The notes below the pieces were generated by a model. That model made no database searches. It was given only the letters and a program-made list of their open reading frames with translations, and was not told the origin of the DNA. A DNA stretch of 59,116 nucleotides, from the NCBI GenBank assembly GCA_022563595.1, contig JADFNB010000020.1, positions 1 through 59,116 on the forward strand, given 5' to 3'. This document shows positions 7,358 to 15,091 of the stretch, one piece after another (the first letter of the stretch is position 1; every line of letters begins with the position of its first letter). The position numbers were made by a program, and so were the translations under genes. Source of the stretch: Gemmatimonadota bacterium (GTDB taxonomy: Bacteria; Gemmatimonadota; Gemmatimonadetes; Gemmatimonadales; GWC2-71-9).

Positions 7358-8182
7358 ATGTCTGACCTACTGCAGCTGATGATCGCGCCATTCGTGGCCT
7401 CCATGGTGCTGGTCGCGCTGCTCGCCTATCTCGGCGTACACGTGATTGCACGTGAGGTGATCTTCGTCGACCTGGCCCTGGCACAGATGGCCGCGCTCGG
7501 GAGCACTGCGGCGCTTCTCTTCGACGTCGCGCCCAACTCAGCAACCGGGTACGCATTCGCGTTCAGTTTCACAACCGTCGGCGCGTTCGTGTTCGCCATG
7601 ACGCGAACCGCCGGAGGCGAACGAAGAATACCGCACGAGGCGATCATCGGTGTGGTGTTCGTCGTCGCCTCGGCGGCGGCTATCCTGGTGGCCGACCGCG
7701 CGCCGCACGGTGCCGACGTGATCAAGGAGGTGCTCGTCGGCAGCATTCTCTGGGTGACATGGCCTACGATCGTGAGGCTCATGATCGTCTACGCCGCGAT
7801 CGGCGCGGCGCACTGGCTGCTGCGCAGGCGGTTCATGACGATCTCATTGCGGCCGGCTGATGCGGAAACGCAGAGCTGGAACGTTCGCTGGTGGGACTTC
7901 CTCTTCTACGTGTTGTTCGGTGTGGCGATAACGATGGCGGTACCCGTCGCTGGAGTGCTCCTCGTGTTCACGTTCCTGGTGGTTCCGGCTCTCGTGGCAT
8001 TCCTGTTCACGAGAGAGACGCGACGGCTCATCGTCATAAGCTGGAGCTGCTCGGCGATCGCGCTGGCCCTAGGACTAGCCGTGTCGTTCCGCTTCGATCT
8101 ACCGACCGGTCCGGTCATCGTGTGCACGTTCGGGTTGGTGCTGCTCATGGCCGGCGCCGTCCGAAGGATGGTCGCCACGTAA
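7358..8182 (+). CDS. Metal ABC transporter permease (ZnuB/MntB family)
   Basis: 274 residues with about eight hydrophobic helices. Family marks are an early R-E-V-I-F-V-D-L-A-L-A-Q-M-A-A-L-G segment (residues 26-42) and PHEAIIGVVFVVASAAAILV. It forms the inner-membrane channel for the metal delivered by the preceding binding protein. ATG 7358 is 23 bases after the upstream stop; an in-frame ATG at 7241 would overlap the binding-protein gene. No ATP-binding subunit follows: the next gene is on the other strand. The last 84 bases overlap the 3' end of the M14 peptidase gene tail to tail. Confidence 0.88.
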   Translation: MSDLLQLMIAPFVASMVLVALLAYLGVHVIAREVIFVDLALAQMAALGSTAALLFDVAPNSATGYAFAFSFTTVGAFVFAMTRTAGGERRIPHEAIIGVVFVVASAAAILVADRAPHGADVIKEVLVGSILWVTWPTIVRLMIVYAAIGAAHWLLRRRFMTISLRPADAETQSWNVRWWDFLFYVLFGVAITMAVPVAGVLLVFTFLVVPALVAFLFTRETRRLIVISWSCSAIALALGLAVSFRFDLPTGPVIVCTFGLVLLMAGAVRRMVAT

Positions 8183-9208
8183 CGCATGCACTTGCTCCAA
8201 CCCGGCGACGATGAACGTCCACTGTAGCTCCATCTGATCCCTCACGACCATTGCCGCTAGTCCCGCCGCATCCGCCTCGTCACGAATGACGCCAGGATCC
8301 TCACCTCGCCCAAGCCTGGTCTGCCACGCCGTGTGCCGCTCCTTCCACTCGAGGCCGATCGGATCGGGCGGGCCCAACGTGTCGCCAACTCCCGGCGTGA
8401 TGAACAGCGGCATTTCGGAGACCAGTGTGAGCGGATCCCCGCCCAACGACCGGATCGTCTCCATCGAGCTGGGCCGGAACAGCTCGGCTGTTGCCGCGTC
8501 TTCCTGAGCGAGGAAGAACGCGCGCATCGCGACGGAGTTGGGACGGGTGCAGAATCCACGTGCGATACGCTCGAAGCCCTTCTCCCCATCTCGCTCCACG
8601 TCGTGCAGCGCGTAACCCATCTCCCGTACCCGTGATGTGCATCGCGCCATCAAGGATCCGCAGCGATTCTTCCAAGCGGGGTCGATCAGAAACCACGGGC
8701 CCGCCGCGAAGCCCATGCCGTGGAGTGAGAGATGGAGTGCGAACGGACCGTCGGCTGTGTGCCACCACGCATGGACCGCCCGGTTCTCGGGCCGCGCGCC
8801 GTCGTCCATCAGACTGTGTGGGAACCCGAACTCGATGTCGTCACCAGGTGGTTCACGGACGACGTGCGCGAGGTATCGGGCAATGTCGTAGCGGTCCGCA
8901 TCCTCCTCGTACCAGGCACGGTTTCGTTGTTCACCGTCCGGGTTGATGTGGGGTACGATCCACCACTGATGGCGCGTCAGCAGGTCGTCGTCCTTAGGCA
9001 AGGATGCGAGATACGTGACCAGCTGCCCCAGCAGGCGCGGGCCGACGGGCTCGTCCGCATGACATCCCGCCAGGAGGCTCACGCGTATGGTGCCCTTCCC
9101 GAAACGGAACGCGCGCACCGGGTGCCCCTGCCGGGAACGGCCCAACACATCGCCCGCACCGCCCGACACGCGGCGAACGGCAAGAACTTCGCTAATGCGC
9201 TCGTACAT
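8099..9208 (-). CDS. M14-family zinc carboxypeptidase-like protein
   Basis: 369 residues, no signal peptide. The M14 zinc motif H-x-x-E is clear: GCHADEPVG gives His50 and Glu53. QWWIVPHINPDGEQRNR (81-97) matches the substrate-binding strand-turn of the family. A third zinc ligand is probably His159 or His163 in FALHLSLHGMGF. The tail from about residue 345 is polar and His-rich (DHPSDGAGHEQHQPERAHDD); it overlaps the metal permease gene by 84 bases and may be a non-conserved extension. It is probably co-transcribed with the kelch gene 24 bases upstream. Substrate unknown. Confidence 0.78.
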   Translation of the reverse strand: MYERISEVLAVRRVSGGAGDVLGRSRQGHPVRAFRFGKGTIRVSLLAGCHADEPVGPRLLGQLVTYLASLPKDDDLLTRHQWWIVPHINPDGEQRNRAWYEEDADRYDIARYLAHVVREPPGDDIEFGFPHSLMDDGARPENRAVHAWWHTADGPFALHLSLHGMGFAAGPWFLIDPAWKNRCGSLMARCTSRVREMGYALHDVERDGEKGFERIARGFCTRPNSVAMRAFFLAQEDAATAELFRPSSMETIRSLGGDPLTLVSEMPLFITPGVGDTLGPPDPIGLEWKERHTAWQTRLGRGEDPGVIRDEADAAGLAAMVVRDQMELQWTFIVAGLEQVHALRGDHPSDGAGHEQHQPERAHDDRTGR

Positions 9209-9232
9209 GAGACGAAGAGAACGGTCGAGCCA

Positions 9233-10249
9233 TCACGGACGGCCGAGCCGGCGGACCCACACGCCCGTACCGACCCGCTGACCGTCCCGCATTCCGCCGA
9301 CGATCACCAGCCGGTCGCCGGCACGGACGATCCCGCGCAGGTCCATGACACCTTGGGGCAACGGCGCGGCGGCGCTCCAGTGTCCCGCGCCAGGGTCGTA
9401 GGTGAAGACTGACGTCAGCGGTTCCGACCGGATGCCATCGTATCCGATCCCGTCGTAGTTGTAGGGATTGTCCGTTCCACCCGCGAAGATGGCCGATCCC
9501 ACCAGCGTTCCTGCTCCGGCCCGGTACAGGGGCCCTCCGGGGTGATCAGTCACGCGTCGCCATGCGATGCGCGTCGGATCTAGCGGATCGATCTCTCCCT
9601 GCCATGACGATTTCTGTAGGACGAACCGACGCGGATCGCGATCGACCCGCACGCCGTCGATGTAGACGATGGCGTCGCCCACGATCGTGCCGGCGTGGCC
9701 GAAGACGGGTGGCCCCGGAATCGGTGTCGCTTGTTGCCAGGCGTCGCGTGCTGGGTCGTAGATCTGTACGTTCGCTATGTTGTCGCGGTCGTGCCAACCG
9801 GACACGAGAAAGATCAACGAGTCGCGCCAGACGCCCGAGCTGGCGTCGTCGGTCGGGACGGGGATGGGCGTACCGGAACTCCAGCGGCCAGTCAGGGGGT
9901 CATAGATGTCCACGTTGGGTAGCGACTGCTCCGAACCGTCCTGTGCCACCGTGTAACCGCCGAACAAGTAGACCTTGCCCCGTACCGCCTGCGCGGTTCC
10001 GGCTAGACGGCCGGGTCCCGGCACGGGTTCGATGTCTTCCCACCTGTCCTCCCTCAGGTTCCAGCGGAACGCCCAGTTCACGACACCGTCCCACCGCTTC
10101 GAGGAGTCGAGTCCGAGCAAGGCGTACACCTCCCAGCCGCGCGACGTCTCGACCGCCGCGACGGCATTGTTGCTGACGGGGCGGGGTAGTGGTGGCCCGG
10201 CCTCCCATCCGGCTACCTGAACGGCCACTGTAAGTGCGATGGTCAGCAT
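9233..10249 (-). CDS. Secreted kelch-repeat beta-propeller protein
   Basis: 338 residues. A short signal peptide (MLTIALTVAVQVAG) is followed by kelch repeats with the GG-Y-D...W pattern: VYLFGGYTVAQDGSEQ with VDIYDPLTGRWSSGTPIPVP; FLVSGWHDRDNI with VQIYDPARDAWQQATPIPGP; FTYDPGAGHWSAAAPLPQG; LVIVGGMRDGQRV. Six or so blades fit the length. Kelch propellers usually bind protein or sugar; none of the residues suggests catalysis. It lies upstream of the M14 peptidase in the same direction. Confidence 0.85.
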   Translation of the reverse strand: MLTIALTVAVQVAGWEAGPPLPRPVSNNAVAAVETSRGWEVYALLGLDSSKRWDGVVNWAFRWNLREDRWEDIEPVPGPGRLAGTAQAVRGKVYLFGGYTVAQDGSEQSLPNVDIYDPLTGRWSSGTPIPVPTDDASSGVWRDSLIFLVSGWHDRDNIANVQIYDPARDAWQQATPIPGPPVFGHAGTIVGDAIVYIDGVRVDRDPRRFVLQKSSWQGEIDPLDPTRIAWRRVTDHPGGPLYRAGAGTLVGSAIFAGGTDNPYNYDGIGYDGIRSEPLTSVFTYDPGAGHWSAAAPLPQGVMDLRGIVRAGDRLVIVGGMRDGQRVGTGVWVRRLGRP

Positions 10250-10384
10250 GCGGAGAGAGATTCGGCTGGTCGTGACGACGGGACTCGCCGGACGGCGAGA
10301 AGTGGGAGCATGGCGCGGCCAACGTATATTCGGGCCACCATGCGCGCAAGGACACCGAGCCCGCGTGGAGACGGCAACGTGTGA

Positions 10385-10789
10385 CTACTCGTCGTCCGCC
10401 GGGCGTCGTCTCTCTTTTTTCAGCGCACGCTCGCGCTTCTCCTGCAATCGCCGCTCGATCGCCGCACGGGAAGGTTTCGTCTTCTTGCGTGGTTTGCGTA
10501 GGCGGAGTGCTCCCGCAACCAGCTCCCGCAGCCTCGCCGTCGCCTCGTCCCGGTTGCGTTTCTGGCTGCGATGCTCGTCGCTCGCGACCCGGAGCCGTCC
10601 GCGCCGGTCGATGCGTCGCGCGAGCTTGTCCAACACGCGGTGCCGCTGATCGTCACTGAGACTGGGTGACGCCCGCACGTCCCAGACGGCCTCCACGCGG
10701 GTGGACGTCTTGTTGACGTGCTGCCCGCCGGGCCCGCGCGCGCGCGAGGCACGGAACCGGAGTTCGGAATCGGGGACTACGTAGGGCAT
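10385..10789 (-). CDS. arfB: ArfB-like peptidyl-tRNA hydrolase (ribosome rescue)
   Basis: 134 residues. It has the release-factor catalytic motif GGQ at 21-23 within RARGPGGQHVNKTSTRVE, and the basic C-terminal tail (KRERALKKERRRPADDE) that inserts in the mRNA channel in ArfB/YaeJ. It lacks the codon-recognition domain of RF1/RF2, so it releases peptides from stalled ribosomes. ATG 10789 gives the normal family N-terminus (MPYVVPDSELRFRASRARG). The frame is open 256 codons further upstream, but that part is antisense to the patatin gene. A TATCTT box lies 5 bases before ATG and there is no Shine-Dalgarno. Confidence 0.9.
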   Translation of the reverse strand: MPYVVPDSELRFRASRARGPGGQHVNKTSTRVEAVWDVRASPSLSDDQRHRVLDKLARRIDRRGRLRVASDEHRSQKRNRDEATARLRELVAGALRLRKPRKKTKPSRAAIERRLQEKRERALKKERRRPADDE

Positions 10790-10791
10790 GG

Positions 10792-10848
10792 TGGAAGATA
10801 AGATGGAAGGATGGAAGGATGGAAAGATGGGAAGATGGACGGATGGAC
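10792..10848. repeat. GGAAGGATGG minisatellite, copy 1
   Basis: Short tandem units of GGAAGATGG/GGAAGGATGG run between the divergent arfB and patatin genes. A second array is at 37161-37204, with an inverted piece at 37231-37260. On the minus strand the array forms the leader of arfB. On the plus strand it is translatable in frame with the patatin gene, but I start that gene after it. Confidence 0.85.
10795..10800 (-). promoter_or_regulatory. TATCTT box 5 bases before arfB ATG
   Basis: On the minus strand TATCTT is followed by CCACC and then ATG. The same arrangement (TATCTT, CCACCC, ATG) precedes acnA. It fits a -10 box of a leaderless gene, although here it also lies in the minisatellite. 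Confidence 0.35.
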
Positions 10849-10900
10849 AGTCCGGCGGGCTACTGGCAAACGGTACGGCGCGACGCCACCTTTGGGGCGT

Positions 10901-12031
10901 ATGCCTTACGATACTGCCCTGGTACTCTCCGGCGGCGGCGCGCGCGCGTCGTATCAGGTGGGTACACTCGCCGCGTTGGGCGAGATCGTTCCGGACTTGC
11001 GGTTCCCGATCGTCACCGGTGTGTCGGCAGGCGCCATCAATACGGTCTGCCTCGCCGCCAACGCCGGCTCGCTCGCCGAAAGCGTGTCGTCGCTCCAAGC
11101 GAACTGGAAGCGACTTACCTCCGATCAGGTGTATTGCGTGCAGCCGCTGAGCGTCGTGCGCGGCGGCCTGCGGCTGATTCGTGACATGATCACGGGACGG
11201 CGTACGGGCGATCCCGCGCTGCGGGGTATCCTGAACATGGATCCGCTCCGCGGGTTCCTGAGAAACGCTGTCGACCTGCACGGCATCCGCGCCAACATCA
11301 AGAGCGGCAGGCTCAAGGCGGCGGCGCTGAGTGCTACCTCCTATACGACCGGATGGACGGTTACGTTCGTCGAGTGCGTGCCTGGCGTGCCGATGTGGAC
11401 CCGAGCCCAGCGCATGTCCGTGCGTCAGGAGATCACGGTTGACCACGTGATCGCGTCGGCGGCCATCCCAATCGTCTTTCCCGCGGTACACATCAACAAG
11501 GAGTATTTTGGCGACGGGAGCGTGCGGCAGTCGGCGCCGCTGGCGCCGGCGATCCATCTGGGTGCGCGCCGGCTGCTGGCGATAGGGATGCGGGCGCCGC
11601 GTCCGGCCACGGTCCCCATCCTGGGTGATCCGGACTATCCGTCCTCCGCAGAGGTGTTCGGCCTGCTGATGAACTCGGTGTTCCTCGACACACTCGACGC
11701 CGATTCCGAACGCCTCAATCGCGTGAACCAGATCCTCGACGTTCTGCCTCCGACGCGTAAGGCGCCCCCGGGACTCAAGCAGGTCGATCTGCTCGTGCTC
11801 CGGCCGAGCCGTGACCTGGGCGCGATGGCAGGGGATCGACGGGTGCGTCTACCCCGGATCGTCTCCCTGCTGGTCCGGGCCATGGGCGGGCGCCGCCGCG
11901 GGGCGGCCGACTTTCTGAGCTATCTGATGTTCGAGCCATCATACACCGGAGACCTGATGCAGCTGGGATACGAGGACGCGTACACCCAGCGGCCGGCTAT
12001 CGAGACCTTTTTCGAAGCAGCGGACAGGTGA
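10901..12031 (+). CDS. Patatin-like phospholipase
   Basis: 376 residues. The patatin signatures are all present: oxyanion-hole loop GGGARASYQ (11-19), nucleophile Ser42 in G-V-S-A-G, and Asp204 in DGS (YFGDGSVRQSAPL), making the Ser-Asp dyad. Such enzymes cleave acyl chains from phospholipids or other lipids in the cytoplasm or at the inner membrane. ATG 10901 gives a standard start just before the first strand (MPYDTALVLSGGG); the open frame further upstream is translated minisatellite. The stop overlaps a 42-residue membrane protein (GTGA). Confidence 0.88.
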   Translation: MPYDTALVLSGGGARASYQVGTLAALGEIVPDLRFPIVTGVSAGAINTVCLAANAGSLAESVSSLQANWKRLTSDQVYCVQPLSVVRGGLRLIRDMITGRRTGDPALRGILNMDPLRGFLRNAVDLHGIRANIKSGRLKAAALSATSYTTGWTVTFVECVPGVPMWTRAQRMSVRQEITVDHVIASAAIPIVFPAVHINKEYFGDGSVRQSAPLAPAIHLGARRLLAIGMRAPRPATVPILGDPDYPSSAEVFGLLMNSVFLDTLDADSERLNRVNQILDVLPPTRKAPPGLKQVDLLVLRPSRDLGAMAGDRRVRLPRIVSLLVRAMGGRRRGAADFLSYLMFEPSYTGDLMQLGYEDAYTQRPAIETFFEAADR

Positions 12032-12156
12032 TCAGGCGTACCTTCCCATTCTATGTAGCCATCGTGGCGGCGGCGATCGTCGTGCCGGGGGCCGCGTTCT
12101 TCGTTCTGCCCAATCCGGCCTACGGGAGTTGGCTGACGAGGGTAATCCGGGAGTAG
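12028..12156 (+). CDS. 42-residue single-span membrane protein
   Basis: GTG at 12028 overlaps the patatin stop (GTGA), and the frame ends at TAG 12154-12156. The product is RRTFPFYVAIVAAAIVVPG followed by AAFFVLPNPAYGSWLTRVIRE: a positively charged N-terminus and one hydrophobic span of about 20 residues. The tight coupling suggests it works with the phospholipase, perhaps as a membrane partner, but I recognise no family. It is the only coding candidate between the patatin and the convergent acnA. Confidence 0.5.
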   Translation: MIRRTFPFYVAIVAAAIVVPGAAFFVLPNPAYGSWLTRVIRE

Positions 12157-12171
12157 GAACCGACCTCTCGC

Positions 12172-14955
12172 CTACTGCGTGGCCAACTGTCTCAAGACAT
12201 AGTGCAGAATCCCGCCGTGCCGGTAGTATTCCAGCTCGATGGCCGTATCGAGCCGGACCAAGACAGCGAACTCCGTCACTACGCCGCCTGCTCCTTCGGC
12301 CCGTACGTGGACGGTACCGCCGGGCTCGAGACCGGAAGCAATGCCCGTGATGGCGAATACTTCGTCCCCCGCGAGGCCGTATGACTCGGCGGTCTTCCCG
12401 TTCTCGAACTGGAGCGGCAGCACGCCCATGCCGATGAGGTTTGACCGATGGATCCGCTCGTAGCTGCCGGCGATCACTGCCTTGACACCGAGGAGTGTCG
12501 TGCCCTTGGCCGCCCAGTCGCGGGAGCTGCCCGTTCCATATTCGCTTCCGGCTAGGACCAGCAACGGGGTGCCCGATTCGAGGTAGCGCATCGCCGCGTC
12601 GTAGATACTGATCTGGTCGCCTGAGGGGAAGTGAACGGTCCAGTTGCCTTCCTTACCATCCACCAGCCGGTTCTTGATGCGGATGTTTCCGAACGTGCCG
12701 CGCATCATCACGTCGTGATGCCCACGGCGGGAGCCGAACGTATTGAAATCGACCGGCTTGACGCCGTGCTCGATGAGCCATCTCCCGGCGGGGCTGTCCT
12801 TCGGAATGGCGCCGGCGGGAGAGATATGATCGGTGGTCACCGAATCGCCCAGCCATACGAGCACGCGTGCGCCCTCGAGATCGGCGAGTAGCGCGGGTTG
12901 TGGTGCAATGTCCCGGAAGAACGGCGGGTCCGCGATGTAGGTCGATGAGGCATCCCACGCGTAGCGTCCGCCGTTCCCTGCGGGTACGGGGAGCTTCTTC
13001 CAGGCATCGGTTCCCTCGAAGACGGCGGCGTATTCCTCGGTATACATCTCGGGCTGGATCGCGCCAGCTACCGCGTCCTGAACCTCTGCGGAGCTTGGCC
13101 AGATGTCCCTGAGATAGACCGGCTCGCCGGCAAGATCCTCCCCCAGGGGTTCGGTCGTGATGTCGATGTCGATGCGGCCGGCCAGCGCGTACGCGACGAC
13201 GAGCATCGGCGAGGCCAGGTAGTTGGCGCGCACATGCGGGTGGATTCGTGCCTCGAAGTTGCGGTTTCCCGAGAGAACGGCCGCTGCCACCAGCTCGTGT
13301 TCGGTGATCGCCTTGGCGATCGGCTCGGCGAGGGGTCCGCTATTGCCGATGCACGTGGTGCACCCGTACCCGACTACGTGGAACCCCAGTGCTTCCAGGT
13401 GCTGCATGAGGCCCGACGCCTCGAGGTAGCGTGTGACCACCTTCGAGCCCGGCGCCATGCTCGTTTTCACCCACGGTCTGCGGCGGAGACCGCGTCCTAG
13501 CGCGTTCCGTGCCACGAGACCAGCGCCGATCATCACCGACGGATTGGATGTATTCGTGCAACTGGTGATCGCCGCGATGACGACGGAACCGTCGTGCAGT
13601 TGGAAACGGTTCCCCTCATAGTCCACTTCGGCAACCCGGGAGATCGTGGCAGAGACGGCTTCCGCGGTCACGGCGGGTGAGTGTCCGCCTTCGCTCGCCC
13701 AGCGGGCGGAGTCGCACTCGGGCGCCGCGCGGCGTCGAGCACCCGCCGGGATGAGGTTGGGCAGGACCTGGCGGAACGATTCCTTCATCTGCTTGAGCGG
13801 CACGAGGTCCTGCGGCCGGCGTGGGCCGGCGAGCGAGGGCTCTACGGTCGCGAGATCCAGCTCGACCAGGCTGCTGTACTCCGGTTCCGGCGACGCCGCC
13901 GTGTGGAAGAGGTGCTGTTCCTTGCAGTAGCGCTCGACGCGTTCGATCAGGTCGCGCGATCGGCCGGTGCGCTCCAAGTAGCGCAGAGTCTCGTCGTCCA
14001 CGGGGAAGAACCCCATCGTGGCGCCGTATTCCGGCGACATGTTGGCGAGCGTCGCGCGATCCGCTAGCCTGAGCGAGGCGAGACCGGGACCGAAATACTC
14101 GACGAAGCGTCCCACGACACCGTGCTTGCGCAGGATCTGCGTAATGGTGAGCACCAGGTCGGTTGCCGTTGCGCCCTCGGGGAGCCGGCCGTGGAGCTTC
14201 ATCCCGACCACCTCGGGCAGTTGCATGAAGTACGGCTGGCCGAGCATGACGGCCTCGGCCTCGATGCCGCCCACCCCCCAGCCCATGACGCCGAGCCCGT
14301 TGATCATCGTGGTATGGGAATCGGTTCCGATCAGCGTGTCGGGAAACGCGACCCGCTCGCCATCGCGCTCGATGAGCCGGACCACGCTGGCGAGGTATTC
14401 CAGATTCACCTGATGTACGATACCCGTTCCGGGCGGCACGACGCTGAATCTGTCAAAGGCACGCTGCGCCCAGCGCAGCAACTGGTAGCGCTCGCCGTTA
14501 CGCTCCATCTCGCGCTCGACGTTCAGCTCGAATGCGTGGCTCGAACCGAAAAAATCGACCTGCACGGAGTGGTCGATGACCAGATCGGTTTGGACGAGCG
14601 GATTGATGCGCTGCGGGTCGCCGCCCAGTGTCGCGATCGCGTCACGCAGAGCCGCCAGGTCCACGACTGCCGGTACGCCGGTGAAGTCCTGCAGCACTAC
14701 GCGACCCGGCATGAACGGGACCTCCAGAGAACGGTCCGGCTGCGGGCGCCATCCGGCAACCGCTCTGACGTGGTCTTCGGTGATGATCTCGCCGTCGACG
14801 TTACGCAGAAGGTTTTCGAGCAGAACGCGGATGGAAAACGGCAGACGGTCCAGCTCGGCGATACCGGCCTTCGCGAGCGCGTCGAGCCGGAAGAACGTTG
14901 CCGGACCGTCCGCCAGCTCGAGGGTGGCACGGGAATCGAAGGGATTCGTAGGCAT
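12172..14955 (-). CDS. acnA: Aconitate hydratase A
   Basis: 927 residues, slightly longer than the usual 890-900. It interconverts citrate and isocitrate in the TCA cycle. The 4Fe-4S ligands are Cys466 (ITSCTNTSNP), Cys532 and Cys535 (GYGCTTCIGNSGPL). Other marks are TDSHTTMINGLGVMGWGVGG (211-230) and, in the swivel domain, GSRRGHHDVMMRGTF and GSEYGTGSSRDWAAKG. Residues 404-430 are an Arg/Ala/Ser/Gly-rich insert not typical of the family. Divergent from tkt; the 136-base gap must hold both promoters. A TATCTT box lies 6 bases before ATG. Confidence 0.96.
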   Translation of the reverse strand: MPTNPFDSRATLELADGPATFFRLDALAKAGIAELDRLPFSIRVLLENLLRNVDGEIITEDHVRAVAGWRPQPDRSLEVPFMPGRVVLQDFTGVPAVVDLAALRDAIATLGGDPQRINPLVQTDLVIDHSVQVDFFGSSHAFELNVEREMERNGERYQLLRWAQRAFDRFSVVPPGTGIVHQVNLEYLASVVRLIERDGERVAFPDTLIGTDSHTTMINGLGVMGWGVGGIEAEAVMLGQPYFMQLPEVVGMKLHGRLPEGATATDLVLTITQILRKHGVVGRFVEYFGPGLASLRLADRATLANMSPEYGATMGFFPVDDETLRYLERTGRSRDLIERVERYCKEQHLFHTAASPEPEYSSLVELDLATVEPSLAGPRRPQDLVPLKQMKESFRQVLPNLIPAGARRRAAPECDSARWASEGGHSPAVTAEAVSATISRVAEVDYEGNRFQLHDGSVVIAAITSCTNTSNPSVMIGAGLVARNALGRGLRRRPWVKTSMAPGSKVVTRYLEASGLMQHLEALGFHVVGYGCTTCIGNSGPLAEPIAKAITEHELVAAAVLSGNRNFEARIHPHVRANYLASPMLVVAYALAGRIDIDITTEPLGEDLAGEPVYLRDIWPSSAEVQDAVAGAIQPEMYTEEYAAVFEGTDAWKKLPVPAGNGGRYAWDASSTYIADPPFFRDIAPQPALLADLEGARVLVWLGDSVTTDHISPAGAIPKDSPAGRWLIEHGVKPVDFNTFGSRRGHHDVMMRGTFGNIRIKNRLVDGKEGNWTVHFPSGDQISIYDAAMRYLESGTPLLVLAGSEYGTGSSRDWAAKGTTLLGVKAVIAGSYERIHRSNLIGMGVLPLQFENGKTAESYGLAGDEVFAITGIASGLEPGGTVHVRAEGAGGVVTEFAVLVRLDTAIELEYYRHGGILHYVLRQLATQ
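13666..13746 (-). repeat. Candidate in-frame insertion within acnA
   Basis: Codons 404-430 encode ARRRAAPECDSARWASEGGH plus SPAVT, between the end of the core domain and the strand leading to the Cys466 motif. The composition is unlike its surroundings. The DNA is bounded by GGCGGGTG at 13673-13680 and CACCCGCC near 13742, an inverted pair, and contains further GC-rich palindromic pieces. It resembles a small palindromic element that inserted in frame in a variable loop; this is inference. Confidence 0.4.
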
Positions 14956-14961
14956 GGGTGG

Positions 14962-14967
14962 AAGATA
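14962..14967 (-). promoter_or_regulatory. TATCTT box 6 bases before acnA ATG
   Basis: TATCTT, then CCACCC, then ATG on the minus strand, with no Shine-Dalgarno. A related inverted piece (TTATCTTCCATCCGCCC) lies at 15039-15055 in the same divergent gap. Confidence 0.4.
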
Positions 14968-15091
14968 GACGCGCGACAGGTCGGGCGGAACGTCGCAGCC
15001 ATGAAAAAAGGGAGCCGTTCCGTCCGTCCATCTGCGGGCTTATCTTCCATCCGCCCTTGACCCACGCCGCCGTTTCCCGGAGCCTATATAC

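Noticed and set aside
10790-11557. Upstream extension of arfB to 390 residues
   Set aside because: The extra part is antisense to the patatin gene and the minisatellite. The conserved ArfB N-terminus begins at 10789.
15057-15090. TTGACC/TATATA as a tkt promoter
   Set aside because: The spacing is 22 bases and TATATA ends one base before ATG, too close even for a leaderless start, so I did not call it.
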